64,000 nt of DNA from Mycobacterium sp. (GCA_003987775.1 RXJD01000016.1:41947-105946); one strand, 5' to 3'; positions 54,074 through 63,897 are shown, counted from the first letter of the stretch. A program made the numbers and translations. Notes: generated by a model not told the origin, from the letters alone.

Positions 54074-54934
54074 TCAGGTGAACTGGGCAAGGAGCGACGC
54101 CGTGCGCCACCACACCAACACCCCGAACAGAACCAGCATCGCGACCGTCGCCGCCGCCTGGATGAGATCCCGTCGCTGCCGGGGCGCATAGACGTATGCC
54201 GCCGAAACCACCGCACCCGCGACCAATCCGCCCACGTGTCCCTGCCAGCTGATCTGCTGCGAGCTCACCAGGGGCACCACGAACGTGAAGACGAGGTTGA
54301 ACACGATCACCGCGACCACCCAGCGGACGTCGAGGGTGAGCCGCTTGGCCACCACGAACGTCGCGGCGAACAGGCCGAACACCGCCCCCGACGCGCCCGC
54401 CGTCGCCGTATTGAGCGGGGACAACAGATAGACCAGCACCGAACCGCCGAGGCCGCTCAACGCATACAATCCGCCGAATCGCAATCTGCCCAGCCACATT
54501 TCCAGTGGCGGCCCCACGACGTACAGCGCCCACATGTTCAGCAGCAGATGGGTGGGGCCGTAGTGCAGGAACGCCGACGTCACCAGGCGGTAGTACTGGC
54601 CGTCGGCGACCGCGGGCGGCCACAGCGCGAATTGCCGTTGCACGTCCGGGATCGCCATCTCGGCGACGAACGCCAGCACGTTGACGGCGATCAGCGCGAT
54701 GGTGATGACCGGCATACCGGAGCGTTCCCGACCGCCGAAGCGTGTCCGCTCCGGCCTGATGGTCCGGGCGCCGGCCTGCACGCACTCCACACACTGATGG
54801 CCGACGGCGGCGCTGCGCATGCAGTCACCACAGATCGGCCGCTCGCACCGGGTGCAGTGGACATACGTCTGGCGGCCGGGGTGCCGGTAGCAGGTCGGCG
54901 CTTCGGCCGGCGACCGCGTCTCGTGTGTTTCCAT
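54074..54934 (-). CDS. Rhomboid-family intramembrane serine protease with N-terminal zinc finger
   Basis: A 286-aa membrane protease. Residues 15-51 form a B-box-like zinc finger (Cys15, His18, Cys27, Cys30, Cys35, Cys38, Cys48, Cys51). Six or seven membrane helices follow. The catalytic serine is Ser182 in GASGAVFG and the histidine is His233 in WQGHVGGL; the HLLLNMWALYVVGPPLE segment is typical. It cuts membrane proteins within the bilayer. Position next to the Rv0111-like gene (before island insertion) matches Rv0110. Confidence 0.93.
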   Translation of the reverse strand: METHETRSPAEAPTCYRHPGRQTYVHCTRCERPICGDCMRSAAVGHQCVECVQAGARTIRPERTRFGGRERSGMPVITIALIAVNVLAFVAEMAIPDVQRQFALWPPAVADGQYYRLVTSAFLHYGPTHLLLNMWALYVVGPPLEMWLGRLRFGGLYALSGLGGSVLVYLLSPLNTATAGASGAVFGLFAATFVVAKRLTLDVRWVVAVIVFNLVFTFVVPLVSSQQISWQGHVGGLVAGAVVSAAYVYAPRQRRDLIQAAATVAMLVLFGVLVWWRTASLLAQFT

Positions 54935-54956
54935 CGCCTACCCACCTTAGCCACTG

Positions 54957-54976
54957 CCCGCCGAGAAATCGGCGGG
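54957..54976. terminator. GNRA-loop hairpin between the secreted protein and rhomboid genes
   Basis: CCCGCCGA (54957-54964) pairs exactly with TCGGCGGG (54969-54976) around GAAA (TTTC on the minus strand). It sits 22 bp before the rhomboid start and 62 bp after the secreted protein stop, both leftward. It may end the secreted-protein transcript or lie in the rhomboid leader. No U-tract follows. Confidence 0.45.
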
Positions 54977-55037
54977 GTAGGTATTGCCGTTGTACCGCAA
55001 CGGATTACAGAGGAGGCGGGCTCAGCATTGAATCGAT

Positions 55038-55604
55038 CTAGCGGCGCGGGTAGCTGGGACTGCGGTCAGGGTCGGAGTCCCGGGTCGCATCGACGCGAGC
55101 CCGGTCACGAGCGTCGGACGGATAGGAAGTGTCGGTACACCACCAAGCGTCGCACAGCTTTGCCCACCACAGCGGCACCGGAAGCGGGGAGGCGCCGCAG
55201 CCCAAAACGCCATAGGAATTCGGATCCCCGTCGCCATTACCCACCGAAGATGCCACGAATTGATCGACCAATGTTGCGGTCTGACCGTCTACGTTGATCT
55301 CGCAGTGCACATTTCCGGAAAACGGTGGCGGAATGCTCACCTGCATGCCCGCTTTGGCCGAATCGGCGAGCATCGTGTTGGTGGTGAATTCGCGACCGGT
55401 AGCGCTCAGCGGAGCGGTCGCCGTATAGGTGTCGTTGACCATGTAAATTACCCGCGCACCGGAAATGGGCGCGTCGACCTTGACCGTATATGTCACGGTG
55501 TGCGGATTATGCGGGTCGGCCGATGCCACCGCGAGGAACAGTGGTGAGTTGAACGCGGCGCAAACCACGCAAACGATCGCGATCCATTCGCGGCGCCCGA
55601 TCAT
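55038..55604 (-). CDS. Secreted hypothetical protein (MmpS-like fold suspected)
   Basis: A 188-aa protein from ATG 55604. A signal peptide (REWIAIVCVVCAAFNSPLFL, cleavage near ASA-DPHN) leads to strands VTYTVKVDAPISGARVIYMV, FTTNTMLADSAKAGMQVSI and NVHCEINVDGQTATLVDQ. This resembles the beta-sandwich of mycobacterial MmpS proteins, which is an inference from pattern only. Four cysteines (in VHCEI, LGCG and LCDAWWC) may form disulfides. The C-terminal 30 residues are Asp/Arg-rich and probably disordered. Confidence 0.7.
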   Translation of the reverse strand: MIGRREWIAIVCVVCAAFNSPLFLAVASADPHNPHTVTYTVKVDAPISGARVIYMVNDTYTATAPLSATGREFTTNTMLADSAKAGMQVSIPPPFSGNVHCEINVDGQTATLVDQFVASSVGNGDGDPNSYGVLGCGASPLPVPLWWAKLCDAWWCTDTSYPSDARDRARVDATRDSDPDRSPSYPRR

Positions 55605-55705
55605 GACGGGAGACTCTACGCCCCACCTGCGTTGTGGACTAGGCCTTCTCGGCACACTTCGAGGTTTCTCAACCGCCTACACCAGGCTGCATATTGACGC
55701 GAACG

Positions 55706-55770
55706 ATATTTCAAAAGAATGGTCGCCGATGGCCCGCCTCACCGAGCCGATAACACGGAAAAATATTTCA
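55706..55770. promoter_or_regulatory. AT-rich leader region of the multicopper oxidase gene
   Basis: Within the 232-bp divergent gap the octamer ATATTTCA occurs twice (55706-55713 and 55763-55770), each in an A/T-rich patch unusual for this DNA. The region is upstream of the oxidase and may hold its promoter and a regulator site. No palindrome typical of CsoR or RicR is recognised. Confidence 0.3.
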
Positions 55771-55836
55771 GGGTTCTTTGCACCGGCACCGTAGGTTACG
55801 CTCTGCGCGACGTCCTCAGTGAACCAAGGATTCATA

Positions 55837-57522
55837 ATGGATTCTGCTCTGATCCGGCGCCGGTTGCGCGAAAGCACGGTGGACCGCAGAACATTCCTGG
55901 CGCTGGCGGCGGCGACCGCCGGCGCGGGCCTGATGCGAAGTGCCGCTCCGGCACGGGCCGGGGCTGAAGAACTTCGCGATCTGGATGCTGTTCGCAGCGA
56001 AAACGGCGTGCTGGACTACACGCTGGAGGTGGTGACCAATCCCGTCGAGCTGGGTGGCCGTCAGGTGACGCTGGAGACGTACAACGGGCAATTCCCCGGA
56101 CCGATCTTGCGTATACGCCAAGGCGACAACCTCCGGATTCTGCTGAAAAACCGCATCGTCCCGGTGGGCATTCCGACCAACAACGCGTTCATGGTGCCCT
56201 ATTGCGCGTCGAAGTCCAACGATCCGCGGTACGACACCCGGCGTGCCTGCATGCACGATTTCTGGAATCGTTGGGAGAGAAGACAAACGATCGTCCAGGA
56301 GCTGATTGACACCAACCTGCACACCCACGGTTTGCAGGTGTCTCCGGAAGATCCGGGTGACAACGTCGGCCTGCAACTGGGCCCGCTGCAAGACCACCAG
56401 TACAGCTACAACATCCCGGCGAACCAGCCGACAGGTCTGCACTGGTATCACCCCCACTTCCACACGGCGACAGCGCACCAGCTGTGGAACGGGCTGTGCG
56501 GCCCGATCATCGTCGAAGGCGACATCGACGCGATACCGGAGATCGCCGAGATGCGGGAGCGCACCATCGTCATCAACGAGATGTGGATCGCCGACGACAG
56601 CGCCGAGGTGCCTTTTGCCGTGGTGGTTCCGATGGCGGGTCACGCACCGTTCGAATCGATCCCCGCGGTGCCGTCGTCGATGTACTTTCCGCTCAACGGC
56701 CAGATTCTGCCGGATATCAGCATCAAACCGGGCGAGGCGCAGCGCTGGCGAGTGCTCAATGCGTGCCCGCACCGGTCGATCTGGTTGCACGTGGAAGGCC
56801 ACGCCCTGCACCAGATCGGCACGGACGGAACGCCTTATCCCGCGCCCAGAACTCGACAGAACATCATGCTGGCCGCGGGCAACCGGGCCGAGTTTATCGT
56901 CAAAGGCGGCGAGCCCGGCCGCTACCGGGTCTACGCCGCGGCCTACGACCAGGGCCACCCCGGCGGTCCCCGCCCGTCAATGCCGTTGGGCACGCTGGTG
57001 GTACGCGGCGCCTCGACCACCAGCCGCATGCCCACAACTCTGGTCGAACCGCCGCGGATGCCGAACCTCCCGGTGACCCGGCGCCGCACCATGGTCTTCT
57101 CCGGGGACATCACCGGCCGGACCGGAATGGGAGTGCAATTCCTCATCGACGGCCAGGAGTTCGATCACCACCGGGTCGATGCCGAGGTGGAGGCCGGCAC
57201 GATCGAAGAGTGGACGCTCATCAATGAAGACGTCTTCCAGCACCCAATTCATATTCATGTCAACCCGTTTCAGGTCGTCGACATCCACGGGATCCCGGAC
57301 GGCGACACGAGTTGGCAGACCGAGCCGGACGTGTGGTGGGACACCTTCCGCCTACCGCCGTTCGGCCGCTACACGCTGCGGATGTACTTCCGCCCGGACG
57401 TGACGGGCACGACCGTCTACCACTGTCACATCCTGCCGCACGAGGACCGAGGAATGATGGGCCTGCTGAAGATCGACCCGCCTGGACAGCACGAACACCA
57501 CGAACACCACGACATGGAGTGA
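55837..57522 (+). CDS. Tat-exported multicopper oxidase
   Basis: A 561-aa three-cupredoxin oxidase. The twin-arginine leader is VDRRTFLALAAATAGAGLM with a cleavage region near ARAGAEE. Copper ligands appear as HTHG, HWYHPHFH, HPIHIHVNPFQ and HCHILPHEDRGMM, giving the type 1 site and the trinuclear cluster. The C-terminus is His-rich (QHEHHEHHD). ATG 55837 has AAGGA upstream. Such enzymes oxidise Cu+, Mn2+ or phenols outside the membrane; the His-rich tail hints at metal handling. The M. tuberculosis copper oxidase MmcO is a different locus. Confidence 0.92.
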   Translation: MDSALIRRRLRESTVDRRTFLALAAATAGAGLMRSAAPARAGAEELRDLDAVRSENGVLDYTLEVVTNPVELGGRQVTLETYNGQFPGPILRIRQGDNLRILLKNRIVPVGIPTNNAFMVPYCASKSNDPRYDTRRACMHDFWNRWERRQTIVQELIDTNLHTHGLQVSPEDPGDNVGLQLGPLQDHQYSYNIPANQPTGLHWYHPHFHTATAHQLWNGLCGPIIVEGDIDAIPEIAEMRERTIVINEMWIADDSAEVPFAVVVPMAGHAPFESIPAVPSSMYFPLNGQILPDISIKPGEAQRWRVLNACPHRSIWLHVEGHALHQIGTDGTPYPAPRTRQNIMLAAGNRAEFIVKGGEPGRYRVYAAAYDQGHPGGPRPSMPLGTLVVRGASTTSRMPTTLVEPPRMPNLPVTRRRTMVFSGDITGRTGMGVQFLIDGQEFDHHRVDAEVEAGTIEEWTLINEDVFQHPIHIHVNPFQVVDIHGIPDGDTSWQTEPDVWWDTFRLPPFGRYTLRMYFRPDVTGTTVYHCHILPHEDRGMMGLLKIDPPGQHEHHEHHDME

Positions 57523-57524
57523 CG

Positions 57525-58235
57525 ATGCGCCGTCCACTGTTTGTCGTGCTCACCCTGGCGGCGTTGTCGGCTATCGGCGTTGCCACCGCTGAGCCGTCTC
57601 AGCAACCCATGGAGAACCAAGGGCGGTACAGCTTCAACCAACAGCATCGGGACAATCTGAGTTGGTGGAACCGCACCTGGGTTCCCCAGCTCATCCCCAA
57701 GGGCGCCCTGCTGGAAGTGCAGCTGCCCAGCGATCCCATCCACTGGATTCCTTACGGCGAGCCCGATTGTCAGCCCAGCCCAGGCTGGGACTGGGCCGAG
57801 ATCAGCGGTTCCTGGTACCCGGACGGTCCGCCCAGACATCAACGGGTGGCCGTGCAGCTGGAGGGTCAGCGGACCGTCCCCAACCAGAACCGCTATCGGG
57901 AATCAGCAAATCCCTACGAGTTGCCGGGTGTCTACATCCCGTTCGAGAAGCGGGTGATCGGCAGTTCGACCATCACCATTTTCGACTACCGGCTGCTGCC
58001 GGGACCCGAGGACGATTACTGGGCGGGCAGAGGGCTGGCGACCATTTGCCTGCGGCCCGACCCGATTCCCCAGGACGTGAGGGTGCTGGGTTTTCCGCCT
58101 GACACCCCGCCTACGTACGTATTGACGCTTGTCGTCGGCGTGCGCCAGGCATCTTTCGGGGGCGGATTGCCCCCCACCCCGCTGCCGCTGCCGCCGGAAG
58201 TGCACCTCGAACCGGACGGTCCGCCCGGCTCCTGA
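57525..58235 (+). CDS. Secreted hypothetical protein paired with the multicopper oxidase
   Basis: A 236-aa protein with a cleaved signal peptide (residues 1-22, ending VATA-EPSQ). It is rich in Trp, Pro and Tyr (SWWNRTW, GWDWAEISGSWYPDG) and ends in a proline-rich tail (PPTPLPLPPEVHLEPDGPP). No domain is recognised. It starts 2 bp after the oxidase stop, so the two are co-expressed and may work together outside the membrane. Confidence 0.75.
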   Translation: MRRPLFVVLTLAALSAIGVATAEPSQQPMENQGRYSFNQQHRDNLSWWNRTWVPQLIPKGALLEVQLPSDPIHWIPYGEPDCQPSPGWDWAEISGSWYPDGPPRHQRVAVQLEGQRTVPNQNRYRESANPYELPGVYIPFEKRVIGSSTITIFDYRLLPGPEDDYWAGRGLATICLRPDPIPQDVRVLGFPPDTPPTYVLTLVVGVRQASFGGGLPPTPLPLPPEVHLEPDGPPGS

Positions 58236-58267
58236 GGCTATTTCCTCGCCTGCCGAGTTGACCTACT

Positions 58268-58501
58268 GTGACAAATGTGGAGTCACACGGAACCCCCGAA
58301 TTGGTGCCCGTCGAGAATTTGCATTCAGGTGACCCGATCACCGACGGCGGCCAGCGGTACATCGTTCTCGAATCCAAGGCCGTCGGCGACGGCTGCGTAG
58401 TCCTTGAGCTGGAGTCCCGGGTGGACCACCATCTCCAGGTCATCGAGAAGTCGTTCCCGGCCGGGTACCACGTCGGCCGGGCTAATCACCGATATTTGTA
58501 G
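58268..58501 (+). CDS. Small hypothetical protein
   Basis: A 77-aa acidic protein from GTG 58268. It is mostly beta by pattern (VENLHSGDPITDGGQRYIVL, GDGCVVLELES). No signal peptide, no recognised family. The pattern of a short SH3-like or KOW-like barrel is suggestive only. It is 32 bp downstream of the secreted protein. TACTGT (58262-58267) directly before the start is too close to serve as a leaderless -10. Confidence 0.5.
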   Translation: MTNVESHGTPELVPVENLHSGDPITDGGQRYIVLESKAVGDGCVVLELESRVDHHLQVIEKSFPAGYHVGRANHRYL

Positions 58502-58566
58502 GGCGGATTTCCCGAGTCCCCTGTTTCTACGCGTGGCCACTCCGGGGCCACCGCGCAATTTGTTTA

Positions 58567-58962
58567 TTGCACAATTCAACTCCGCGGTGGCCGTTGATCG
58601 TTGGGATTATCGGGATCGGGCGTCGGCACGCCGACATCGCCGCCCTGACCTCGGTGCTGCACGACGACATCCGGCTCGAGATGCCGCCGATGCCGGAGTG
58701 GTTCACCGGCCGCGATGACGTGGTGGGCTTCCTGGCCCGCCGTGCCTTCGGGGCTCCGGACGATCTGGTGATGATGCCGACGCACGCCAACGCACAGCCC
58801 GCGGTCGCCGAATACCGGCGTAACGCCGATAACATCATGGCAGCCCATTCCATCCAGGTCCTCACCTGCGATTCCCGGGCTGGGACACCCGGGATCGCAG
58901 CGATGACCGTCTTCCTCGATCCGACGCTGTTCGCCGCGTTTGGCTTGCCGCTCACCCGGTAA
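58567..58962 (+). pseudogene. ECF sigma factor remnant (C-terminal SnoaL-like domain only)
   Basis: About 131 codons open from TTG 58567. From about residue 20 the sequence reads ADIAALTSVLHDDIRLEMPP, then MPEWFTGRDDVVGFL, then PTHANAQPAVAEYRR and TVFLDPTLFAAFGLP. This matches the C-terminal domain of SigG/SigJ-type ECF sigma factors. The sigma2 and sigma4 regions that should precede it are missing, no good start codon or ribosome site is present, and the upstream 100 bp does not encode them in any frame. It is either a decayed gene or a rare free-standing domain. Confidence 0.55.
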
Positions 58963-59047
58963 CCCAGCGGCTTTGCGCCGGGCCGTGTGGACAGGTCCTC
59001 GAGGCGCCGGGAGGATTGGCGCGATAGGCGTGATCGAAGGGTGACGG

Positions 59048-62000
59048 ATGAAGATACCGGGTGTGGCCGACCTTGTCGGCACTCTCACCGGTGGAGCAGT
59101 TCAGGCGCTACAGGCAGGGGTCAACGGGGCGGCGGGTGCAGTTGAAGCGGTCCAGAATCTGACGAGCCCGGTAACAGACCTGGTGGGGCCGGTGGTGCAG
59201 GCGGTTGCCAGCAACACCGGCCGCGCGATCGGCCTCGGGAGCGCGGTCAACGGAGCCCCGGAACCCGTCACGCCTCCGGTGCGCTGGCACAGCGGCAGAC
59301 GGGTCCATCTGGACCTCGATCCGCTGCTGCCTTTCCCCCGCTGGCACGAATACGCTCCGGTGATCGAGGAGCCGGTCCGCCGGATCGCCGGGGTGGACAA
59401 GGCCCACGTCGAAGGCGCCCTGGGCCGGTTGGTCATCGAAATCGCCCCGGACGCCGACGCCGACGACGTCCTTGACGAGGTGCGCGAGACGGCGGCGGCG
59501 GTGGCCGCCGACCTCACCGCCGCCGAAACCGGCCCCACACCACATTCCGCACCGTTCGCGGACCCGGGCAATCCGCTGGCGATTCTGGTGCCACTGACGG
59601 CCGCGGCGATGGATGCCGTCGCGGTCGGCGCCGCCGTCACCGGCTGGTTCACCCGGTTGCCCGTGGCACCGCGCAGCGCGCGGGCCGCTGCCGCGCTGAT
59701 GAACTATCAGCCGCGAGTGGTGGCCGTGCTGGAGTCCCGGCTGGGCCGCGTCGGAACCGACATCGCCCTCAGCGGTTCGACGGCGCTTGCGTACGGACTG
59801 AGCCAGTCGGTCGGGACCCCGCTGCTGAATCTCACGCAACGCGGGCTGCAGTTGTCCGAAGCCGCGGCGCACCGGCAGCGTTGGCGGGAACGGGAGCCCG
59901 AACTCGCCTCGCCCGCCCGGCCGCAGGCGCCGGTGGTTCCCATCCTCTCGTCAGCCGCGGACGAGCACACCCCCCGGCACAACTGGGCCGCCGCCGCCGC
60001 GGGTGAAGCCTCGCACGTCGTGGTGGACGGTGCCATCGACGCCGCGATCGACACCGGCAAGGGCTCCATGAAAGGCCCGATCGAGAACTACGTAGACCAG
60101 GCCGCGAGCGGCTCGGTGATCGCCGCGGCGGGCGCACTGTTCGCCGGCGGAGGCGCCGCCGAGGCGGCCGAGGCGATCCTGGCCGGAGTGCCCAAGGCCG
60201 CGCACGTCGGTCGCGAGGCGTTCGCGACCACCCTCGGCCGCGGCCTGGCCAACGCCGGGCTGCTGCTGCTCGATCCGGGTGCGCTACGCCGCCTGGACCG
60301 GGTGCAGGTGGTGGTCATCGACGGCGCCGCGCTGCGCGGCGACCACCGCGCGGTTCTGCGCGCCCAGGGCGACGAGCCGGGCTGGGACGACGACCGCGTC
60401 TACGAGGTCGCCGACGCGTTGCTGCACGGCGAGGAGGCACCCGAACCCGACCCCGACGAACTGCCCGCTATCGGTGCGCGGCTGAAATGGATTCGGTCGC
60501 AAGGACCGTCGGCCACGCCGGCGCAGGGGCTCGAGCACGCGGAACTGATCAACGACGGCGACCGGGTGGGCAGCGTGGACGTGGGGTGGGAAGTCGACCC
60601 CTTCGCAATCCCGCTGATGCAGACCGCCCACCGCACCGGCGCCCGGGTGGTGCTGCGCCACGTAGCCGGCACCGAAGACCTTTCCGCCAGTGTCGGCTCC
60701 ACCCATCCCCCCGGCACGCCGCTGCTCAAGCTGGTCCGCGAGTTGCGGGCCGACCGTGGACCGGTACTGCTGATCACCGCGCTGCACCGCGATTTCGCTT
60801 CCACCGACACGCTGGCCGCACTGGCCATCGCCGACGTCGGAGTCGCCCTGGACGACCCGCGCGCGGCCACGCCGTGGACCGCCGACATCATCACCGGAAC
60901 CGACCTGGCCGCCGCGGTACGGATCCTGTCCGCACTGCCGGTGGCCCGTGCCGCCAGTGAATCCGCCGTGCACCTGGCCCAGGGCGGCACCACTCTGGCG
61001 GGGCTGTTGCTGGTCACCGGTGAGGACGGCAGAACCAGTAATCCGGCGTCCTTCCGGCGCTGGCTCAATCCGGTCAATGCCGCGGCGGCCACGGCACTGC
61101 TGGGCGGGGTGCTGTCGGCCGCGCGGGTATTGCGGCTGCCCGACCCCACGCCGCAGCCGTTGACGGCCTGGCACGCGCTGGACCCCGAAATCGTCTACTC
61201 GCGCCTCGCCGGCGGGTCGCGTCCGCTGGCGATCGAGTCCGACACCCCGACCTGGCGCCGGCGGCTCGACGACTTGTCCTACGAACCGGTGGTGGCTCCG
61301 TTGCGCGGCCCGGCTCAGACCCTGGGAAGGCTGGCGGCCGCCACCCGTGTGGAGTTGCGCGATCCGCTGACTCCGATCCTGGCGGTGGGTGCGGCGGCAT
61401 CGGCCATCGTAGGCAGCAATGTCGATGCGCTGCTGGTCGCGGGAGTCATGGCGGTCAACGCGATAACCGGCGGCGTGCAACGGCTTCGGGCCGAGGCGGC
61501 GGCCGCGGAACTCTTCGCCGAGCAGGATCAGCTGGTGCGCCGCGTCGTGGTGCCCGCGGTGGCGACCACCCGGCGCCGGCTGGAGGCCGCCCAGCACGCC
61601 ACCCGCACCGCAACCGTGTCCGCCAAGAAGCTTCGGCCCGGAGACGTCATCGACCTGGCCGCCCCCGAGGTGGTACCGGCCGACGCCAGGATTCTCGTTG
61701 CCGACGACCTGGAAGTCGACGAGTCCTTCCTCACCGGGGAGTCGCTGCCCGTCGATAAGCAGGTGGATCCGGTCGCCGTCAACGACCCCGAACGAGCGAG
61801 CATGCTGTTCGAGGGCAGCACGATCGTCGCGGGACGCGCGCGGGCGATCGTCGTCGCAACCGGCGTCGGCACCGCGGCGCAACGCGCGATCTCGGCGGTG
61901 GCCGACATCGAGACCTCGGCCGGCGTGCAGGCCCGGCTGCGGGAGCTGACCAGCAAGGTGCTGCCGCTCACCCTGGCCGGCGGCGCGACGGTGACCGGAT

Positions 62001-63871
62001 TGTCGTTGCTGCGCCGCACATCGTTGCGGCAGGCGGTAGCCGACGGCGTCGCCATCGCGGTCGCCGCGGTCCCGGAAGGTCTGCCGCTGGTGGCGACCCT
62101 GTCGCAGCTCGCCGCCGCTCAGCGCCTGACGACACGCGGCGTCCTGGTGCGGTCTCCTCGCGCCATCGAGGCTCTGGGCCGGGTGGACACCGTGTGTTTC
62201 GACAAGACCGGCACCCTCACCGAGAACCGGCTGCGCGTGGTGCGTTCGGTACCGACGGGCATCGGCCCCGACGGGCCGTTCCCGGAGGCTGACGACCCGC
62301 AGGCCGTCGCGGTGCTGCGTGCCGCCGCGCGTGCCTCGACGCAGCCGCACGACGGCGAGGGACACGCGCACGCCACCGACGAGGCGATCATCACGGCCGC
62401 GAGTTCCCTTGACGGCGAGGGTGATTCGCCGTGGACCATCCTCGCGGAGGTGCCCTTCGAATCCAGCCGCGGCTACGCCGCCTCCATCGGTTCGGAGCCC
62501 GACGACGCGGCGCCCGTCCTGATGCTCAAGGGCGCGCCGGAGACCATCCTGCCGCGCTGCCGATCCGTCGCCCCCGAGTCCGAGGCGCTGGTGGACAGCC
62601 TCGCCGCCCAGGGTTTGCGGGTGCTCGCGGTCGCGCGGCGCCCCTGGGAACTCCCCACCACCGACTGCGACACCGATTCCGACGCCGTCGACGCCGCCGC
62701 GCACGACCTGGAGCTGATCGGTTACGTCGGACTGGCCGACACCGCCCGACCGTCGGCCCGCCCGCTGATCGAGGCGCTGGTGGAAGCCGAGCGCAACGTG
62801 GTGCTGATCACCGGTGACCACCCCATCACCGCACGTGCGATCGCCCGTCAGCTCGGCCTGCCCGAGGACGTTCGGGTGGTGACCGGCGCCGAGTTCGCCA
62901 GCATCGACGCCGAGGGGCACACCAAACTGGCGTCCGACGTCCAGGTGTTCGCGCGGGTCAGCCCCGAGCAGAAGGTGCAGATCGTCGCGGCGCTGCAACG
63001 CGCCGGCCGGGTGACCGCCATGGTCGGCGACGGCGCCAACGACGCCGCCGCCATCCGGATGGCCGACGTCGGGATCGGGGTCAGCGGTCGCGGGTCCTCG
63101 GCCGCCCGGGGAGCGGCCGACATCGTGCTCACCGACGACGACCTGGGCGTGCTGATCGACGCGCTCGTGGAGGGCCGCAACATGTGGGCCGGCGTTCGCG
63201 ATGCGGTCACCATTCTGGTTGGCGGCAACGTCGGCGAGGTGTTGTTCACCATCCTGGGGACCGCGTTCGGGCAGGGCCGGGCACCGGTGGGGACCCGGCA
63301 GCTGTTGCTGGTGAACCTGCTCACCGACATGTTCCCCGCCCTGGCGGTCGCCGTCACGTCCCAGTACGACGACCCCGAAGACGACGAGGAACTCACCGCG
63401 GAGCAGATCGAGGAGGCCCGCTGGGCGCTGCAGCGCCAACTGCTGACCCAGCCGGCCCCGTCCCTCGACGAGCCGCTGATGCGCCAGATCGTCAACCGCG
63501 GGGTCATTACCGCTGCCGGCGCGACAACCGCCTGGGCCATCGGTCGCTGGACGCCGGGCAGCGAGAGAAGAACCGCGACAATGGGTTTGACCGCACTGGT
63601 GACCTCGCAGCTGACGCAGACCCTGATGACCCGAAGCCACAGCCCGCTGGTGGTGGCGACGGCGCTGGGCAGCGCCGGCGTGCTGGTGGGCATCATCCAG
63701 ACGCCGGTGCTGAGTCAGTTCTTCGGTTGCACACCACTGGGACCGGTGGCCTGGTCGGGCGTCATCGGCGCCACGGCGGGAACGACAGCGATCTCGGTGC
63801 TGGCGCCGCATTGGCTGAACAAGGCGGTCGGCGCGGTGCAACCGGCACCGGAATCCGAGGACTCGGAGTAG
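59048..63871 (+). CDS. ctpI: Giant P-type cation ATPase CtpI
   Basis: A 1607-aa P-type ATPase. The first half (1-800) has a heavy-metal-associated-like segment (about 80-160) and long alanine-rich regions without a known role. The ATPase core follows: LTGES (896-899 for TGES), PEGLP in the fourth membrane helix (1009-1013), the phosphorylation site DKTGT (Asp1052), and GDGAND (1327-1332). PEGLP is typical of Ca2+-type P2 pumps. ATG 59048 has AAGGGTGACGG upstream. It corresponds to Rv0107c (about 1630 aa); the ion carried is not established. Confidence 0.95.
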   Translation: MKIPGVADLVGTLTGGAVQALQAGVNGAAGAVEAVQNLTSPVTDLVGPVVQAVASNTGRAIGLGSAVNGAPEPVTPPVRWHSGRRVHLDLDPLLPFPRWHEYAPVIEEPVRRIAGVDKAHVEGALGRLVIEIAPDADADDVLDEVRETAAAVAADLTAAETGPTPHSAPFADPGNPLAILVPLTAAAMDAVAVGAAVTGWFTRLPVAPRSARAAAALMNYQPRVVAVLESRLGRVGTDIALSGSTALAYGLSQSVGTPLLNLTQRGLQLSEAAAHRQRWREREPELASPARPQAPVVPILSSAADEHTPRHNWAAAAAGEASHVVVDGAIDAAIDTGKGSMKGPIENYVDQAASGSVIAAAGALFAGGGAAEAAEAILAGVPKAAHVGREAFATTLGRGLANAGLLLLDPGALRRLDRVQVVVIDGAALRGDHRAVLRAQGDEPGWDDDRVYEVADALLHGEEAPEPDPDELPAIGARLKWIRSQGPSATPAQGLEHAELINDGDRVGSVDVGWEVDPFAIPLMQTAHRTGARVVLRHVAGTEDLSASVGSTHPPGTPLLKLVRELRADRGPVLLITALHRDFASTDTLAALAIADVGVALDDPRAATPWTADIITGTDLAAAVRILSALPVARAASESAVHLAQGGTTLAGLLLVTGEDGRTSNPASFRRWLNPVNAAAATALLGGVLSAARVLRLPDPTPQPLTAWHALDPEIVYSRLAGGSRPLAIESDTPTWRRRLDDLSYEPVVAPLRGPAQTLGRLAAATRVELRDPLTPILAVGAAASAIVGSNVDALLVAGVMAVNAITGGVQRLRAEAAAAELFAEQDQLVRRVVVPAVATTRRRLEAAQHATRTATVSAKKLRPGDVIDLAAPEVVPADARILVADDLEVDESFLTGESLPVDKQVDPVAVNDPERASMLFEGSTIVAGRARAIVVATGVGTAAQRAISAVADIETSAGVQARLRELTSKVLPLTLAGGATVTGLSLLRRTSLRQAVADGVAIAVAAVPEGLPLVATLSQLAAAQRLTTRGVLVRSPRAIEALGRVDTVCFDKTGTLTENRLRVVRSVPTGIGPDGPFPEADDPQAVAVLRAAARASTQPHDGEGHAHATDEAIITAASSLDGEGDSPWTILAEVPFESSRGYAASIGSEPDDAAPVLMLKGAPETILPRCRSVAPESEALVDSLAAQGLRVLAVARRPWELPTTDCDTDSDAVDAAAHDLELIGYVGLADTARPSARPLIEALVEAERNVVLITGDHPITARAIARQLGLPEDVRVVTGAEFASIDAEGHTKLASDVQVFARVSPEQKVQIVAALQRAGRVTAMVGDGANDAAAIRMADVGIGVSGRGSSAARGAADIVLTDDDLGVLIDALVEGRNMWAGVRDAVTILVGGNVGEVLFTILGTAFGQGRAPVGTRQLLLVNLLTDMFPALAVAVTSQYDDPEDDEELTAEQIEEARWALQRQLLTQPAPSLDEPLMRQIVNRGVITAAGATTAWAIGRWTPGSERRTATMGLTALVTSQLTQTLMTRSHSPLVVATALGSAGVLVGIIQTPVLSQFFGCTPLGPVAWSGVIGATAGTTAISVLAPHWLNKAVGAVQPAPESEDSE

Positions 63872-63897
63872 CCCGCGAAGTCCGACTTGTCGGTGTC

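Noticed and set aside
60284-63841. A 1185-codon open frame on the minus strand opposite ctpI
   Set aside because: It is a codon-bias shadow of the P-type ATPase: no known domain, Gly/Arg/His-rich composition, while the plus frame holds all P-type ATPase motifs.
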